From the NCBI RefSeq assembly GCF_900111135.1, contig NZ_FOGF01000003.1:29014-93013 (forward strand): a stretch of DNA of 64,000 nucleotides, written 5' to 3'. The notes under the pieces are model-generated. The model ran no database searches. It was not told the origin of the DNA and saw only the letters and a program-made list of their open reading frames with translations. Origin of the DNA: Granulicatella balaenopterae (lineage in GTDB: Bacteria > Bacillota > Bacilli > Lactobacillales > Aerococcaceae). Made by a program: the position numbers and the translations under genes. The stretch's first letter is position 1. Each line of letters starts with the position of its first letter. Shown here one piece after another: positions 56,232 through 64,000 of this stretch.

Positions 56232-57404
56232 TTAATTTTGTAATAATTTTTTGTATGAGCGTTCAATCCAAATTGATCCTAATGGTGCAGTGATTAAAAT
56301 TGCCATAACTGCTACTGATAAGATAATTTCTCCTGAAGCGATGCCCATTTGTAATGGTAATGTACCAATTGCTGCTTGAACGGTTGCTTTAGGAGTATAA
56401 GCTCCTGCTGTAAAGAAGCGTTCTTTCCAAGTTAATGGGCTGCCTGCTACTGATACTAATACGCCTAGCATACGAATTACTAAAGCTCCTAAAATCACTA
56501 AGATTGCTGGTAACCAAACTGTTGATACAGCAGATAATTGAACCGCAACTCCTACTAATGTGAATAGAACGATTTCAGCGATGGTCCATAATTTTTGAAA
56601 ACGAGGAGCTAAACGTTCAGCAACTTCAAAGTCATCTTTACCAATCACCATTGCCATACACATTACTGCTAATAAAGCTGAGAATGGTACATAAGTCATC
56701 ATATCTTGTAAAGCTAATAAAATAAATGCCACACTTAAGATAAAACCAACTTTTAAAGTATCATTAACATGAACTGTTTTGAAGAATGCTACGAATGCTT
56801 TACCAATTAAATATCCAAATAAAATTCCTAAAATAATTGATACTGGAATTTTTAGTAAACTTAATAGATTGCTTTCACCAGTTAATGATAACTGTGTAAA
56901 GAAACTAAAACATACAATAACAAACACATCATCAACTGAAGCTCCCGCTAAAATCATTTGTGGGATTTTTTTTGCTTGACCATAACCTTTATCGATAATT
57001 TGAATCATGGCTGGTACAATTACGGCTGGTGATACAGCTGCTAATACAGTCCCCATAACCCCTGCCTCTGCAAATGGAATGCCAAATAATAATGGCGCTA
57101 ATAATAAGAATCCTCCAATTTCAAAAATTGCTGGCACACAACATAACATGACAGCTGGACGACCTGCTTGTTTTAAGTCATCTAATTTTAATGTTAAACC
57201 TGCACGAACTAAAATAATTACTAAAGCGATTGTACGTAAATCTGGTGCCACCGCAATCATTGGATCACTAATCACATTCATAATTGATGGCCCTAAAATA
57301 ATACCTGCAAGAATCATCCCTACTAAAGGCGGTAATCCTACTTTTTTACTTAGTTGACTAAGTGCCCATCCAGCAATAATCAACATCCCTAAACTTGCTA
57401 ACAT
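56232..57404 (-). CDS. CPA-family cation/proton antiporter under fluoride riboswitch control
   Basis: Membrane transporter of 390 residues with about 12 hydrophobic segments, of the Na+/H+ exchanger (CPA/NhaP-like) fold. It has GLPPLVGMILAGIILGP near residue 20, AVSPAVIVP in the discontinuous helix and GASVDDVFVIV with the two acidic residues expected for ion binding. The ATG at 57404 follows GTGGAAAA; longer in-frame starts would translate through the leader terminator. The leader is a fluoride riboswitch (57476-57538) with terminator, so the protein is probably made when fluoride is high. It may export fluoride directly, or restore pH or cation balance under HF entry. No CrcB/Fluc or CLC-F gene is in the window. 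Confidence 0.85.
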   Translation of the reverse strand: MLASLGMLIIAGWALSQLSKKVGLPPLVGMILAGIILGPSIMNVISDPMIAVAPDLRTIALVIILVRAGLTLKLDDLKQAGRPAVMLCCVPAIFEIGGFLLLAPLLFGIPFAEAGVMGTVLAAVSPAVIVPAMIQIIDKGYGQAKKIPQMILAGASVDDVFVIVCFSFFTQLSLTGESNLLSLLKIPVSIILGILFGYLIGKAFVAFFKTVHVNDTLKVGFILSVAFILLALQDMMTYVPFSALLAVMCMAMVIGKDDFEVAERLAPRFQKLWTIAEIVLFTLVGVAVQLSAVSTVWLPAILVILGALVIRMLGVLVSVAGSPLTWKERFFTAGAYTPKATVQAAIGTLPLQMGIASGEIILSVAVMAILITAPLGSIWIERSYKKLLQN

Positions 57405-57437
57405 TTTTCCACACTCCATTCTTTTATTCTTAGTTAC

Positions 57438-57500
57438 AAAAAAAGCCTCTAAGTTAATGTTCCATGACAAAAAAGCCATAGATGTCATTAGCCTAGGGGC
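57438..57500 (-). terminator. Expression-platform terminator of the fluoride riboswitch
   Basis: The 3' half of the aptamer (from GCCCCTAGGCTAATG) can pair with CATTAACTTAGAGGC, followed by seven U (complement of 57438-57444). Formation would disrupt the GCC-CCTA-GGC stem and pseudoknot, so ligand binding should prevent termination and turn the gene on. Confidence 0.8.
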
Positions 57501-57538
57501 GGTTTAGTAACTGAATTACAAGGGTGATCATCATACCC
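57476..57538 (-). ncRNA. Fluoride riboswitch (crcB motif) aptamer
   Basis: In transcript order: hairpin GGGTATGATGATCACCC, a joining segment with GTAA/TTAC, AAACC, then stem GCC-CCTA-GGC and the conserved tail TAATGACATCTATGG. GAUG in the first loop pairs with CAUC in the tail as the class pseudoknot. Compared with the T. petrophila aptamer, the ATGA loop, AAAC-GCC, GGCT-ATG and TCTA elements line up in order. A promoter starts transcription a few bases upstream and a terminator overlaps the 3' half. Confidence 0.87.
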
Positions 57539-57552
57539 TTTTTGCACCTTTC

Positions 57553-57581
57553 ATCTTACATGAATCTATTAAAAAATGCAA
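57553..57581 (-). promoter_or_regulatory. Predicted promoter of the riboswitch-antiporter transcript
   Basis: TTGCAT (57576-57581), 17-base spacer and TAAGAT (57553-57558) on the minus strand. The expected start near 57546 lies just before the aptamer. Confidence 0.7.
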
Positions 57582-57658
57582 TAAAATCTATTTCTTTTTT
57601 CATATTTTAATGACTTTTTCACCTTATATTTTAGTAAGCGTTTCCTTAATTTACCAAC

Positions 57659-57690
57659 AAAAAACACCCAGAGCTTTGTAACTCTAGGTG
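57659..57690 (-). terminator. Terminator after the fused permease gene
   Basis: CACCTAGAG/CTCTGGGTG stem (57682-57690 with 57665-57673), one mismatch, followed on the minus strand by U (complement of 57659-57664). Confidence 0.85.
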
Positions 57691-57702
57691 CTTAACGATT
57701 CA

Positions 57703-59400
57703 TTATTTTTTCTTTTTCTTCGGTGTTCTTGAGCGAGTAAGATATAGTGCTGTCGATGACATAATCATTAAAATGACCGTATAGACAAATGACATAGCAC
57801 GCGCATTAACGGATGCCGTCTCATCACTGGCTGCCTTAATAACAATCCCTAATGGTTTGAATAAGGGTTGGTATAAGAAGACAGATAAATCATAGTCTGC
57901 TAATAGTGAATTAAAGTTTAAGACCATTACTGATAATACAGTTGGTAAGATAAACGGAATAATTACACGAGTCATTGTATAAAATGATGATGCCCCCATA
58001 CTACGTGAAGCTTCTTCCATATTGTCATCAACACTGAAGAATACAGCACGGATCATACGGAATGAAAATGGTAATTTGATAACGACATAGGCTAGTAACA
58101 TAATAACAACGGTTCCTACTAAGATTTTATTGCCAATATAGATAACTGGCACATCAAATGTATATAAGAAACTTAAGGCAATTAATGTACCTGGTAACAC
58201 CCATGGTAATAATGCTCCATATTCATATAAGAAATCGAATTTAAAGATTGGTTTTTTAATAATACGAACAATTAAAATTGATAAAATTGTTACAAGAATG
58301 GCTGCTAACAAGGCATATGTCACACTGACTAAATATGGTTTGAAAGCATCTGCACTTGTAAATAATTGTTGATAATTTTCTAAGGTAAAACTGCTCCATG
58401 ATAATTTACCTGTTGAAACTGCTAATGAATTTGAGAATGAGAATAGAATGATTAAAATAATCGGCATCATATAAATAATAAATAATACATAGGCAATAAT
58501 ATGCATAATAACATTCATTACTTTAGATTGAATTTTTTGTTTTTTAAGACGTGCTTTTGTCTTAGACACAGAAATATAATTTCCACCACGTTCAACTCTA
58601 TTCATAATCATAATCATAATAATGGTTGCAAGCCCTAAGAAACTTGCCATAAAAGCAGCTAAATCTTTTGAACTAGTCGATTTTGCAAAAGTAATGATCA
58701 TTGGATTAATCGTTTGGAATTCGCTTCCCCCAACAATTAATGGTGCTGATACTGCAGATAAACCAGTTAGGAAAATCATAATGGTTAATGCAAAAATAGT
58801 TGGTTTCAATGTTGGTAATACAATTTCTCGTAAAACATTAAATGGTTTGGCACCCATATTTTTTGCAGCTTCAATCGTATGATAATCCACTGAACGAACT
58901 GCATTCGTTAAAAACATAATATGGTTAGATGTACAAGCAAATGTCATAATAAACAACACCGCTCCATAACCAGAAAACCAATTAACATCTAAATTCGGCA
59001 TAAAATATTGTAAAACTTGAGTTACATAACCTGTTGAACCATAAACAAACTTATAACCGGTTGCTAAAACAACCCCGCCATAAATTAATGATGTCATATA
59101 ACCTAAACGTAAAAACTTAGCACCTTTAATATCCCAATATTCTGTTAATAACACCACTAATGTTCCCACAATATTAACCGAACATACAAGGGAAATGGCT
59201 AAAATAAAACTATTTTTAATACTTTGAACTGCTCTTGGTGAACTTAATACTTTTTCTACTGCTCTAAATGAGAAAGTACCATTCTGCCAAAAAATACTCT
59301 GTAATAAATGTATATTTGGGTAAACAATAAATCCAATTATAAACCATGCTAATAGTACGCGAATAAGAATTTGCTGGAGTGTTACTTTTTTCTTTTTCAT
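57703..59400 (-). CDS. ABC transporter permease, two fused permease domains (FbpB type)
   Basis: 565 residues with two complete BPD_transp_1 modules and about 12 hydrophobic segments. EAA loops are [20 protein letters not shown] (about residue 180) and [20 protein letters not shown] (about 475). This fused layout is that of the FbpB/FutB/PhnT-like family for ferric iron, 2-aminoethylphosphonate or sugar phosphates. The ATG at 59400 follows AGGTG by 6 bases. With the ATPase and binding protein upstream it forms a complete importer; the substrate is not evident. Confidence 0.88.
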   Translation of the reverse strand: MKKKKVTLQQILIRVLLAWFIIGFIVYPNIHLLQSIFWQNGTFSFRAVEKVLSSPRAVQSIKNSFILAISLVCSVNIVGTLVVLLTEYWDIKGAKFLRLGYMTSLIYGGVVLATGYKFVYGSTGYVTQVLQYFMPNLDVNWFSGYGAVLFIMTFACTSNHIMFLTNAVRSVDYHTIEAAKNMGAKPFNVLREIVLPTLKPTIFALTIMIFLTGLSAVSAPLIVGGSEFQTINPMIITFAKSTSSKDLAAFMASFLGLATIIMIMIMNRVERGGNYISVSKTKARLKKQKIQSKVMNVIMHIIAYVLFIIYMMPIILIILFSFSNSLAVSTGKLSWSSFTLENYQQLFTSADAFKPYLVSVTYALLAAILVTILSILIVRIIKKPIFKFDFLYEYGALLPWVLPGTLIALSFLYTFDVPVIYIGNKILVGTVVIMLLAYVVIKLPFSFRMIRAVFFSVDDNMEEASRSMGASSFYTMTRVIIPFILPTVLSVMVLNFNSLLADYDLSVFLYQPLFKPLGIVIKAASDETASVNARAMSFVYTVILMIMSSTALYLTRSRTPKKKKK

Positions 59401-59412
59401 AAGGTTCACCTA

Positions 59413-60414
59413 CTAATACTGCATAATATCAGCTGCATTAATGAATAAATCAATCTCGGTGCCCATTTCGCGAAGTGAGCAACCATCATTTTTATCAATA
59501 ATCTTTAATTCTTGATTTGTCACTGTCTCTACAGTATATTTTACAAATGTTCCATTAAATTCACTATCAATAATTTTCGCAGCGATTTTTTGATCATTTT
59601 CTGATAATTTATCAAATCTAATTCTTTCTAGACGAATATACCCTTTTTTATCTGCTAAACTACCTAAACCATTTAAATATGAAATTGTCTCAGGTGTTAA
59701 TTTATTAATTTCTCCAATGAAGTCACATACAAATTCAGTTTTAGATTCATTATAAATTTCTTGTGGAGTGCCTACTTGTTCGATATAGCCATTATTAAAG
59801 ACAGCGATTCTATCTGATAGGGTTAAGGCTTCTTCTTGGTCATGAGTGACATATAAAGTCGTAATTCCTAATTCTTTTTGTAGACGTTTTAATTCTAATC
59901 GTAAATCAACACGTAATTTTGCATCTAAGTTCGATAAAGGTTCATCTAAACACAAAATTTTTGGTTCTAATACTAATGCTCTAGCTAAAGCGACACGTTG
60001 TTGTTGTCCACCAGATAATTCTGAAACATTGCGATATAATTGTTCATCTGAAATCTTAATTTTCTTAGCAATTTCAGTAACTTTTTGTTCAATAATGTCT
60101 TTTTTCTCTTTTTTGACTTTTAAGCCATAAGCGATATTATCATAGACAGTCATTGTTGGGAAAAGAGCATAACTTTGGAATACAATCCCGATTTCTCTTT
60201 TTTCCGGAACTAAATGCGTAATATTATTTTCACCAATAAAAATGTCTCCACGTGTTGGTTCAATAAAACCTACCAAGGTACGAAGCGTTGTTGATTTCCC
60301 ACATCCACTTGGTCCTAAGAACGTAAAAAACTCACCCTCTTCAATCGTTAGATTCAAGTTATCTACAGCAACAAAATCGCCATAGCTAATTTGTATATCA
60401 CTAAATTTAATCAT
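59413..60414 (-). CDS. ABC transporter ATP-binding protein (FbpC/PotA type)
   Basis: ATPase of the importer, 333 residues. Walker A GPSGCGKST (34-42), Q loop VFQSYALFP, signature LSGGQQQR (133-140), Walker B LCLDEPLSNLD (154-164) and switch His in VTHDQEEAL are intact. The C-terminal 90 residues form an OB-like (TOBE) domain that often binds a regulator in this class. It lies between the binding-protein gene (32-base gap) and the fused permease gene. Confidence 0.92.
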   Translation of the reverse strand: MIKFSDIQISYGDFVAVDNLNLTIEEGEFFTFLGPSGCGKSTTLRTLVGFIEPTRGDIFIGENNITHLVPEKREIGIVFQSYALFPTMTVYDNIAYGLKVKKEKKDIIEQKVTEIAKKIKISDEQLYRNVSELSGGQQQRVALARALVLEPKILCLDEPLSNLDAKLRVDLRLELKRLQKELGITTLYVTHDQEEALTLSDRIAVFNNGYIEQVGTPQEIYNESKTEFVCDFIGEINKLTPETISYLNGLGSLADKKGYIRLERIRFDKLSENDQKIAAKIIDSEFNGTFVKYTVETVTNQELKIIDKNDGCSLREMGTEIDLFINAADIMQY

Positions 60415-60446
60415 TATTTTTCCCCGATTCTTTTCATCTTAATCTT

Positions 60447-61463
60447 TTATTGCATAAATTCTAATTCAACTTTTTCAACCCAATCAGCTAAATGTTTTGA
60501 AACGAAATCCCAATCAATTTCTTGTGGGTGTAATGACGCTTCGAATTCTCTAATTTCTGGTTTAATGCCTTCTAATGCTACTTGGTTAGCCGGAATTGAA
60601 CCAAATTCTTTACTCCATCCACCTTGTACTTCTGCTGAACCGAACCAGTCAATAAATTCTTTCACTTTTTCTTCTTTATCAGTTGTATTTAAAATACCTA
60701 CTTGTTCTGTTACATATGGTACACCGATTTCAGGTTTCATATATTGGAATGTATAATCACGTTGCTCACCGAATTGGAATAATCCTTGTCCCCAAATCAT
60801 CATGTAATCTAATGGATCATCTTCACTAATAACGTCCCCTACGAAATCACGCTCTTTACCATCTACTACTACACCATTTTGGATATATTTTTTAACAACT
60901 TCCCAACCTTCATCAGAAACGCCAAATTCACCATTTTCATCTGGATAGCGACAAGCGATACTTGCTAAGATTGTTTTAGCTGTATTACCACTTAATTTAA
61001 AGATTGCATAACGATCTTTATATTGATCTTGTGTTAAATCAGTCCAATCACTTGGCATTTCAACGCGATCATTTCCTGCTAATGTTAATGGAACAACTGT
61101 AATTGGATAGAAGTATCCTTCAACGTCTCCAATTGTCATATCAACATCACTTGCCCATGTTGGTTTATATTTAGTTAATAATTCTTCATCTTTTAAACGT
61201 GAGAATTCAATTGCATTTAGACCAAATACCATATCAGCAGTTGCATTGTTTTTTTCTGCAATTAAACGTTCTCCTAATTCTCCACCAGGTACGCTTACAC
61301 ATTCAATATCAAAACCGGCTTCTTTTGCTTGTTCTGTTAACCATTCTCCGTGTCCACCATCAACTGCATTTGAATAAATAACGATTTTTTCATTTTGTGA
61401 TGAACACCCTGCCGTCAATCCTGCTACTGATACTAAAGCTAATCCTGCTAATACTTTTTTCAT
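60447..61463 (-). CDS. Solute-binding lipoprotein of the FbpA/AfuA/PhnS class
   Basis: 338 residues, lipoprotein signal ending in LTAGC (Cys20). The mature part has the class II binding-protein look of ferric-ion, phosphonate or sugar-phosphate receptors: KIVIYSNAVDGGHGEW and PGGELGERLIAEKNNATADMVFG at the N-terminal lobe, and GEFGVSDEGWEVVKKY in the hinge region. There is no clear tyrosine pair for ferric iron. The neighbouring LacI-type regulator favours a carbohydrate or sugar-phosphate ligand; this is inference. AAGGAG precedes the ATG. Confidence 0.85.
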   Translation of the reverse strand: MKKVLAGLALVSVAGLTAGCSSQNEKIVIYSNAVDGGHGEWLTEQAKEAGFDIECVSVPGGELGERLIAEKNNATADMVFGLNAIEFSRLKDEELLTKYKPTWASDVDMTIGDVEGYFYPITVVPLTLAGNDRVEMPSDWTDLTQDQYKDRYAIFKLSGNTAKTILASIACRYPDENGEFGVSDEGWEVVKKYIQNGVVVDGKERDFVGDVISEDDPLDYMMIWGQGLFQFGEQRDYTFQYMKPEIGVPYVTEQVGILNTTDKEEKVKEFIDWFGSAEVQGGWSKEFGSIPANQVALEGIKPEIREFEASLHPQEIDWDFVSKHLADWVEKVELEFMQ

Positions 61464-61599
61464 GTCTATTTCTCCTTTTTCACTACAATTTTAACGAAAA
61501 CTTCCATAACTGACATCTTCCAAAACAGGATTTTTATCATTATTTGTGAGATAATCTTATTTTTGTAAGCTTTTACGCCTTGTTAAAATAAAAAAACTG

Positions 61600-61655
61600 T
61601 TTTGGAACGTGTCAATGTCTTAAGTAATAGTAATACACCTTTTAGAACGTGTCAA
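61600..61655. repeat. Twin 16-base direct repeats, candidate operators or tandem promoters
   Basis: TTTTGGAACGTGTCAA (61600-61615) and TTTTAGAACGTGTCAA (61640-61655) differ at one base and are exactly 40 bases apart. On the minus strand each reads TTGACACGTTCYAAAA: an imperfect palindrome with central CG, as in LacI-family operators, that also holds a consensus -35 TTGACA. They lie upstream of the binding-protein gene. Confidence 0.6.
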
Positions 61656-61717
61656 CTAATATCAAGCACATTCTTATTACGAGTAATTTTTTTCCTAAAA
61701 AAATATTTTTAACTATA

Positions 61718-61757
61718 AAAAAACAGGTAATAGCACTATTACTATTACCTGTTTTTT
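61718..61757 (-). terminator. Terminator after the LacI/SBP fusion gene
   Basis: Perfect 16-base stem AAAAAACAGGTAATAG (61718-61733) / CTATTACCTGTTTTTT (61742-61757), loop of 8, with A and T tracts at both ends. It overlaps the gene's stop codon. Confidence 0.92.
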
Positions 61758-63817
61758 ACATAATTAATAATCGATAAACCTAATTCTTCTTCATATTCTT
61801 TAGCATATTTATACCCTTCAAAATTCAAACGATTCCCTAATTTAATCGATGACTCAATTTGAGATAACCAAGGAAAAAGTTCTTGTAAATTCCGATTACT
61901 AATAACTTTTTTATTAAGGATAATTCCCCCTAGACAAACGACTAATTGTGAAATCTCATCAGAATATAACCACTCTAAGTAAGATAGTACATTTTTAATA
62001 TTTTTACAGCCTTTTGTAATACCTAAGCTCCCTCCACCAATTAAGGGTTGTTGACCTGGAACATCTGCTACTCCCATCTCAAAATTATGACATTCATGAA
62101 TTCTATTAGTAATCCGTGAAGCATAACTTGAAAAGATGATTGCCATCGCTGTTTCCCCCGTTGCGAACTCATCCGCTAAAGTTCCCCACCATTTATCTTC
62201 CTTACAATCGGTTGATACGCAACTTGTAACATATTGTTCTAATGCCAAATCAAATGCCAACTGCTCATCATGGGTCATTTTTAATTGTTCACGGTATCTA
62301 GGCATTAAATCACAAGTCGCAACCACTGGGGTATTATTTGCCAGACTATGCCCGTATTTTACTTTTCCTAATGAATTTTTACTATCTGAGAAGAACTGAG
62401 AGATTTTATCAAATTCCGCAAAAGTTTTTGGCACAACTAACTTTTCTTTATATTTTTCATAAAAACGACGCTGAATCCATTTATCTTCAAATAAATCCAA
62501 GCGATAAAATAACATCTGCACACTAACATCAAATGGCAAAGCATAAACAGATTGATTGACCTTAATATATTCTTCTAATACTTCTTCTTCAATATTATTT
62601 AATATCTCAGTAATGCTTGGTTCTTGATCTAAAGCGATAAATAAATCAGCTGCAACTTGCGGTAGAGACGATACATCTACTCGAATAAGATCATATTCCT
62701 CAATAACTTCTTCTTGGTTTAATAATTTATAATATAAGTCTTTGGCATCCAGTTCATCCACTATAACTTTAATATTTGTTTCTGTTGAAAATTTATTAGA
62801 CACCATTTTAATAGCCGCACTAGTTGGAGATTTTAGCGAGAGAATTTTGATTTCTTTTGCCTCATCAACAACACCTATTTGAATTGGTTGGATAATACCA
62901 TCTGGTGTTATCACTTGGGGTTTCATTCTTTTTAATTTCTTTTGAATAATTTTTTTGCCAATTTTAAATCCTAGATTCTTATAGTCTAATTCATAATAAT
63001 CATTGGTGTCTCGGAAAAATTGTTTTGAATCAAATGTTAATATGTTTGGGATTTGCTCTGATTCAAACCAACGAAAAATTTTTAGTAATTCACTTTTAAT
63101 CTCATATTCCATACAAATAATTAAATCAAAATGATGAATATTATTCATTTGTTGGAATAAACGTAAAATACTATGCTCTTGTTCTAGTGTATAGGTACTT
63201 ATCTGACAATTATTGGCTAAGGCTGTCGCTAATTTTTTAGCAAATACGCCTTTTTGAGGTTGTTTATGTGAAATAATTAAAACATGTTCTAATTGATGCT
63301 GTTTTAAATAATCTCTGATGTCTGTTTTAATTTGTTCCATATTAAAATTCAACGGAATGACTTTAGGGTTCGCTATTTCTTGATAATAGTCAATGACCAT
63401 TAATATAATCTCATTCGGTACAAAATCTAATACATGATGTTCTGGTAAAAATCCTAAAAATAATGTAGCTACCGGTTTAGTGGCAAATTCTTTTTCTAAT
63501 TGACTTTTACAATCCAATACATCTTGTACATAGATTAATTCCAAATCATATCTTGAATCAACTAATGTGTTATAAATTCCTGCATAAAACTCTTTATACG
63601 TAGAGCGTAAATTAAATGGAATAAATACACAAATTCGTGGTGAACTACCTTTTCTTAATGATTGTGCTTGAATATTCAATTGATAACCTAATTTTTTGGC
63701 AGTTTCTTCAACAATTTTGATTTTTTCGGAACTAACATTACCACGGTGGTTTAAGACATTTGATACTGTCCCATGCGATACCCCAGCAATTTTAGCAATA
63801 TCTTTAATTGTAACCAT
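61745..63817 (-). CDS. LacI-family regulator fused to a C-terminal extracellular-type solute-binding domain
   Basis: 690 residues without signal peptide or membrane segment, so cytoplasmic. The LacI helix-turn-helix and hinge lie at 1-58 (VTIKDIAKIAGVSHGTVSNV). A LacI-type periplasmic-binding-like sensor spans about 60-315 and is rather diverged. From about 323 to 650 a second module matches family 1 solute-binding proteins such as MalE: IKILSLKSPTSAAIKMVSNK, YALPFDVSVQMLFYRLDLF, ETAMAIIFSSYASRI and a C-terminal YLEWLYSDEISQLVV segment. The ATG at 63817 follows GGAGGG. It is upstream of, and in line with, the binding-protein, ATPase and permease genes, so it probably controls them through the repeats at 61600-61655. 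Confidence 0.9.
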   Translation of the reverse strand: MVTIKDIAKIAGVSHGTVSNVLNHRGNVSSEKIKIVEETAKKLGYQLNIQAQSLRKGSSPRICVFIPFNLRSTYKEFYAGIYNTLVDSRYDLELIYVQDVLDCKSQLEKEFATKPVATLFLGFLPEHHVLDFVPNEIILMVIDYYQEIANPKVIPLNFNMEQIKTDIRDYLKQHQLEHVLIISHKQPQKGVFAKKLATALANNCQISTYTLEQEHSILRLFQQMNNIHHFDLIICMEYEIKSELLKIFRWFESEQIPNILTFDSKQFFRDTNDYYELDYKNLGFKIGKKIIQKKLKRMKPQVITPDGIIQPIQIGVVDEAKEIKILSLKSPTSAAIKMVSNKFSTETNIKVIVDELDAKDLYYKLLNQEEVIEEYDLIRVDVSSLPQVAADLFIALDQEPSITEILNNIEEEVLEEYIKVNQSVYALPFDVSVQMLFYRLDLFEDKWIQRRFYEKYKEKLVVPKTFAEFDKISQFFSDSKNSLGKVKYGHSLANNTPVVATCDLMPRYREQLKMTHDEQLAFDLALEQYVTSCVSTDCKEDKWWGTLADEFATGETAMAIIFSSYASRITNRIHECHNFEMGVADVPGQQPLIGGGSLGITKGCKNIKNVLSYLEWLYSDEISQLVVCLGGIILNKKVISNRNLQELFPWLSQIESSIKLGNRLNFEGYKYAKEYEEELGLSIINYVKNR

Positions 63818-63859
63818 GATTCCCTCCAAGCCTTTTACTTTAACTACTCTTGAATACCA

Positions 63860-63888
63860 ATCATAAACTGATTATGCTAATTGTTCAA
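63860..63888 (-). promoter_or_regulatory. Predicted promoter of the LacI/SBP fusion gene
   Basis: TTGAAC (63883-63888), 17-base spacer, TATGAT (63860-63865) on the minus strand. No copy of the 61600-61655 repeat is found here, so autoregulation through that site is not indicated. Confidence 0.6.
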
Positions 63889-64000
63889 CAGTTTTTGTAT
63901 ATTTTGGTTCTATAATTTATAGGGTTGATGAGTAAAATCATTGATCCTATTTTTTATGTGCTTATTGGCTTTTAAAAAAATAAAGAGTTAATCATTCAGT
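63889..64000. other. AT-rich window end, no feature recognised
   Basis: The last 110 bases upstream of the regulator gene show no coding sequence or hairpin that can be supported. Confidence 0.4.

Noticed and set aside
57633..57646. cre-like AGTAAGCGTTTCCT before the riboswitch promoter
   Set aside because: At least three mismatches to the CcpA consensus and no carbohydrate gene downstream.

Overview
The window reads as a chromosomal segment of an AT-rich (low-GC) Gram-positive bacterium of the order Lactobacillales. Most genes lie on the minus strand, with strong AGGAGG-type ribosome binding sites and T-rich hairpin terminators. The gene orders scpA-scpB-rluB-two-component pair, fer/ypbB-recQ-LysM, polA-mutM-coaE-nrdR-dnaB-dnaI, rpsB-tsf-pyrH-frr and dnaE/pfkA/pyk are those of Bacillota. 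The lack of resABC/cytochrome c genes and a short pyruvate kinase fit a fermentative member such as Carnobacteriaceae or Aerococcaceae; the family is an inference.

Layout. 1-805: start of a secreted glucosaminidase with LysM, cut by the window edge. 1503-2090: tRNA methyltransferase MnmM. 2098-11382: maltose/maltodextrin locus (alpha-glucosidase; then malE-malF-malG-malA-maltose phosphorylase-pgmB), with two LacI-type operators and a cre site. 11565-14756: rpsB-tsf-pyrH-frr. 15404-23718: DNA replication and repair genes (holA, polA, mutM, coaE, nrdR, dnaB, dnaI). 23856-30114: xanthine-type permease, a CwlO-like coiled-coil/3D cell-wall protein, nucleoside deoxyribosyltransferase, an ABC-F protein and proline iminopeptidase. 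30116-30309: a cluster of four DnaA boxes. 30371-34648: cmk, LysM membrane protein, recQ, ypbB and a divergent ferredoxin. 34704-43436: cvfB-fur-xerD-deoB-punA-scpA-scpB-rluB-response regulator-histidine kinase. 43437-44484: gene-poor island with a small LSM-like protein and a gene remnant. 44485-52927: pyk, pfkA, dnaE, tRNA-Leu(GAG), tex. 53174-57581: hypoxanthine/guanine permease, PepC, and a cation/proton antiporter behind a fluoride riboswitch. 57703-63888: an FbpABC-type transporter controlled, by inference, by a LacI regulator fused to a solute-binding domain.

How it fits together. The maltose genes take up malto-oligosaccharides. Alpha-glucosidase, maltose phosphorylase and beta-phosphoglucomutase feed the glucose units to glycolysis, of which pfkA and pyk lie in the same window. 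Both purine permeases carry the same inverted CGAA/TTCG pair with an identical 26-base gap, so they are probably co-regulated by PurR; purine salvage also involves punA, deoB and the deoxyribosyltransferase. The most notable items are the fluoride riboswitch on a CPA-type antiporter, the LacI/solute-binding-protein fusion with twin candidate operators, the DnaA-box clusters, and an ABC-F protein with one intact and one eroded composite ATP site. No insertion sequence, prophage or CRISPR array was seen.
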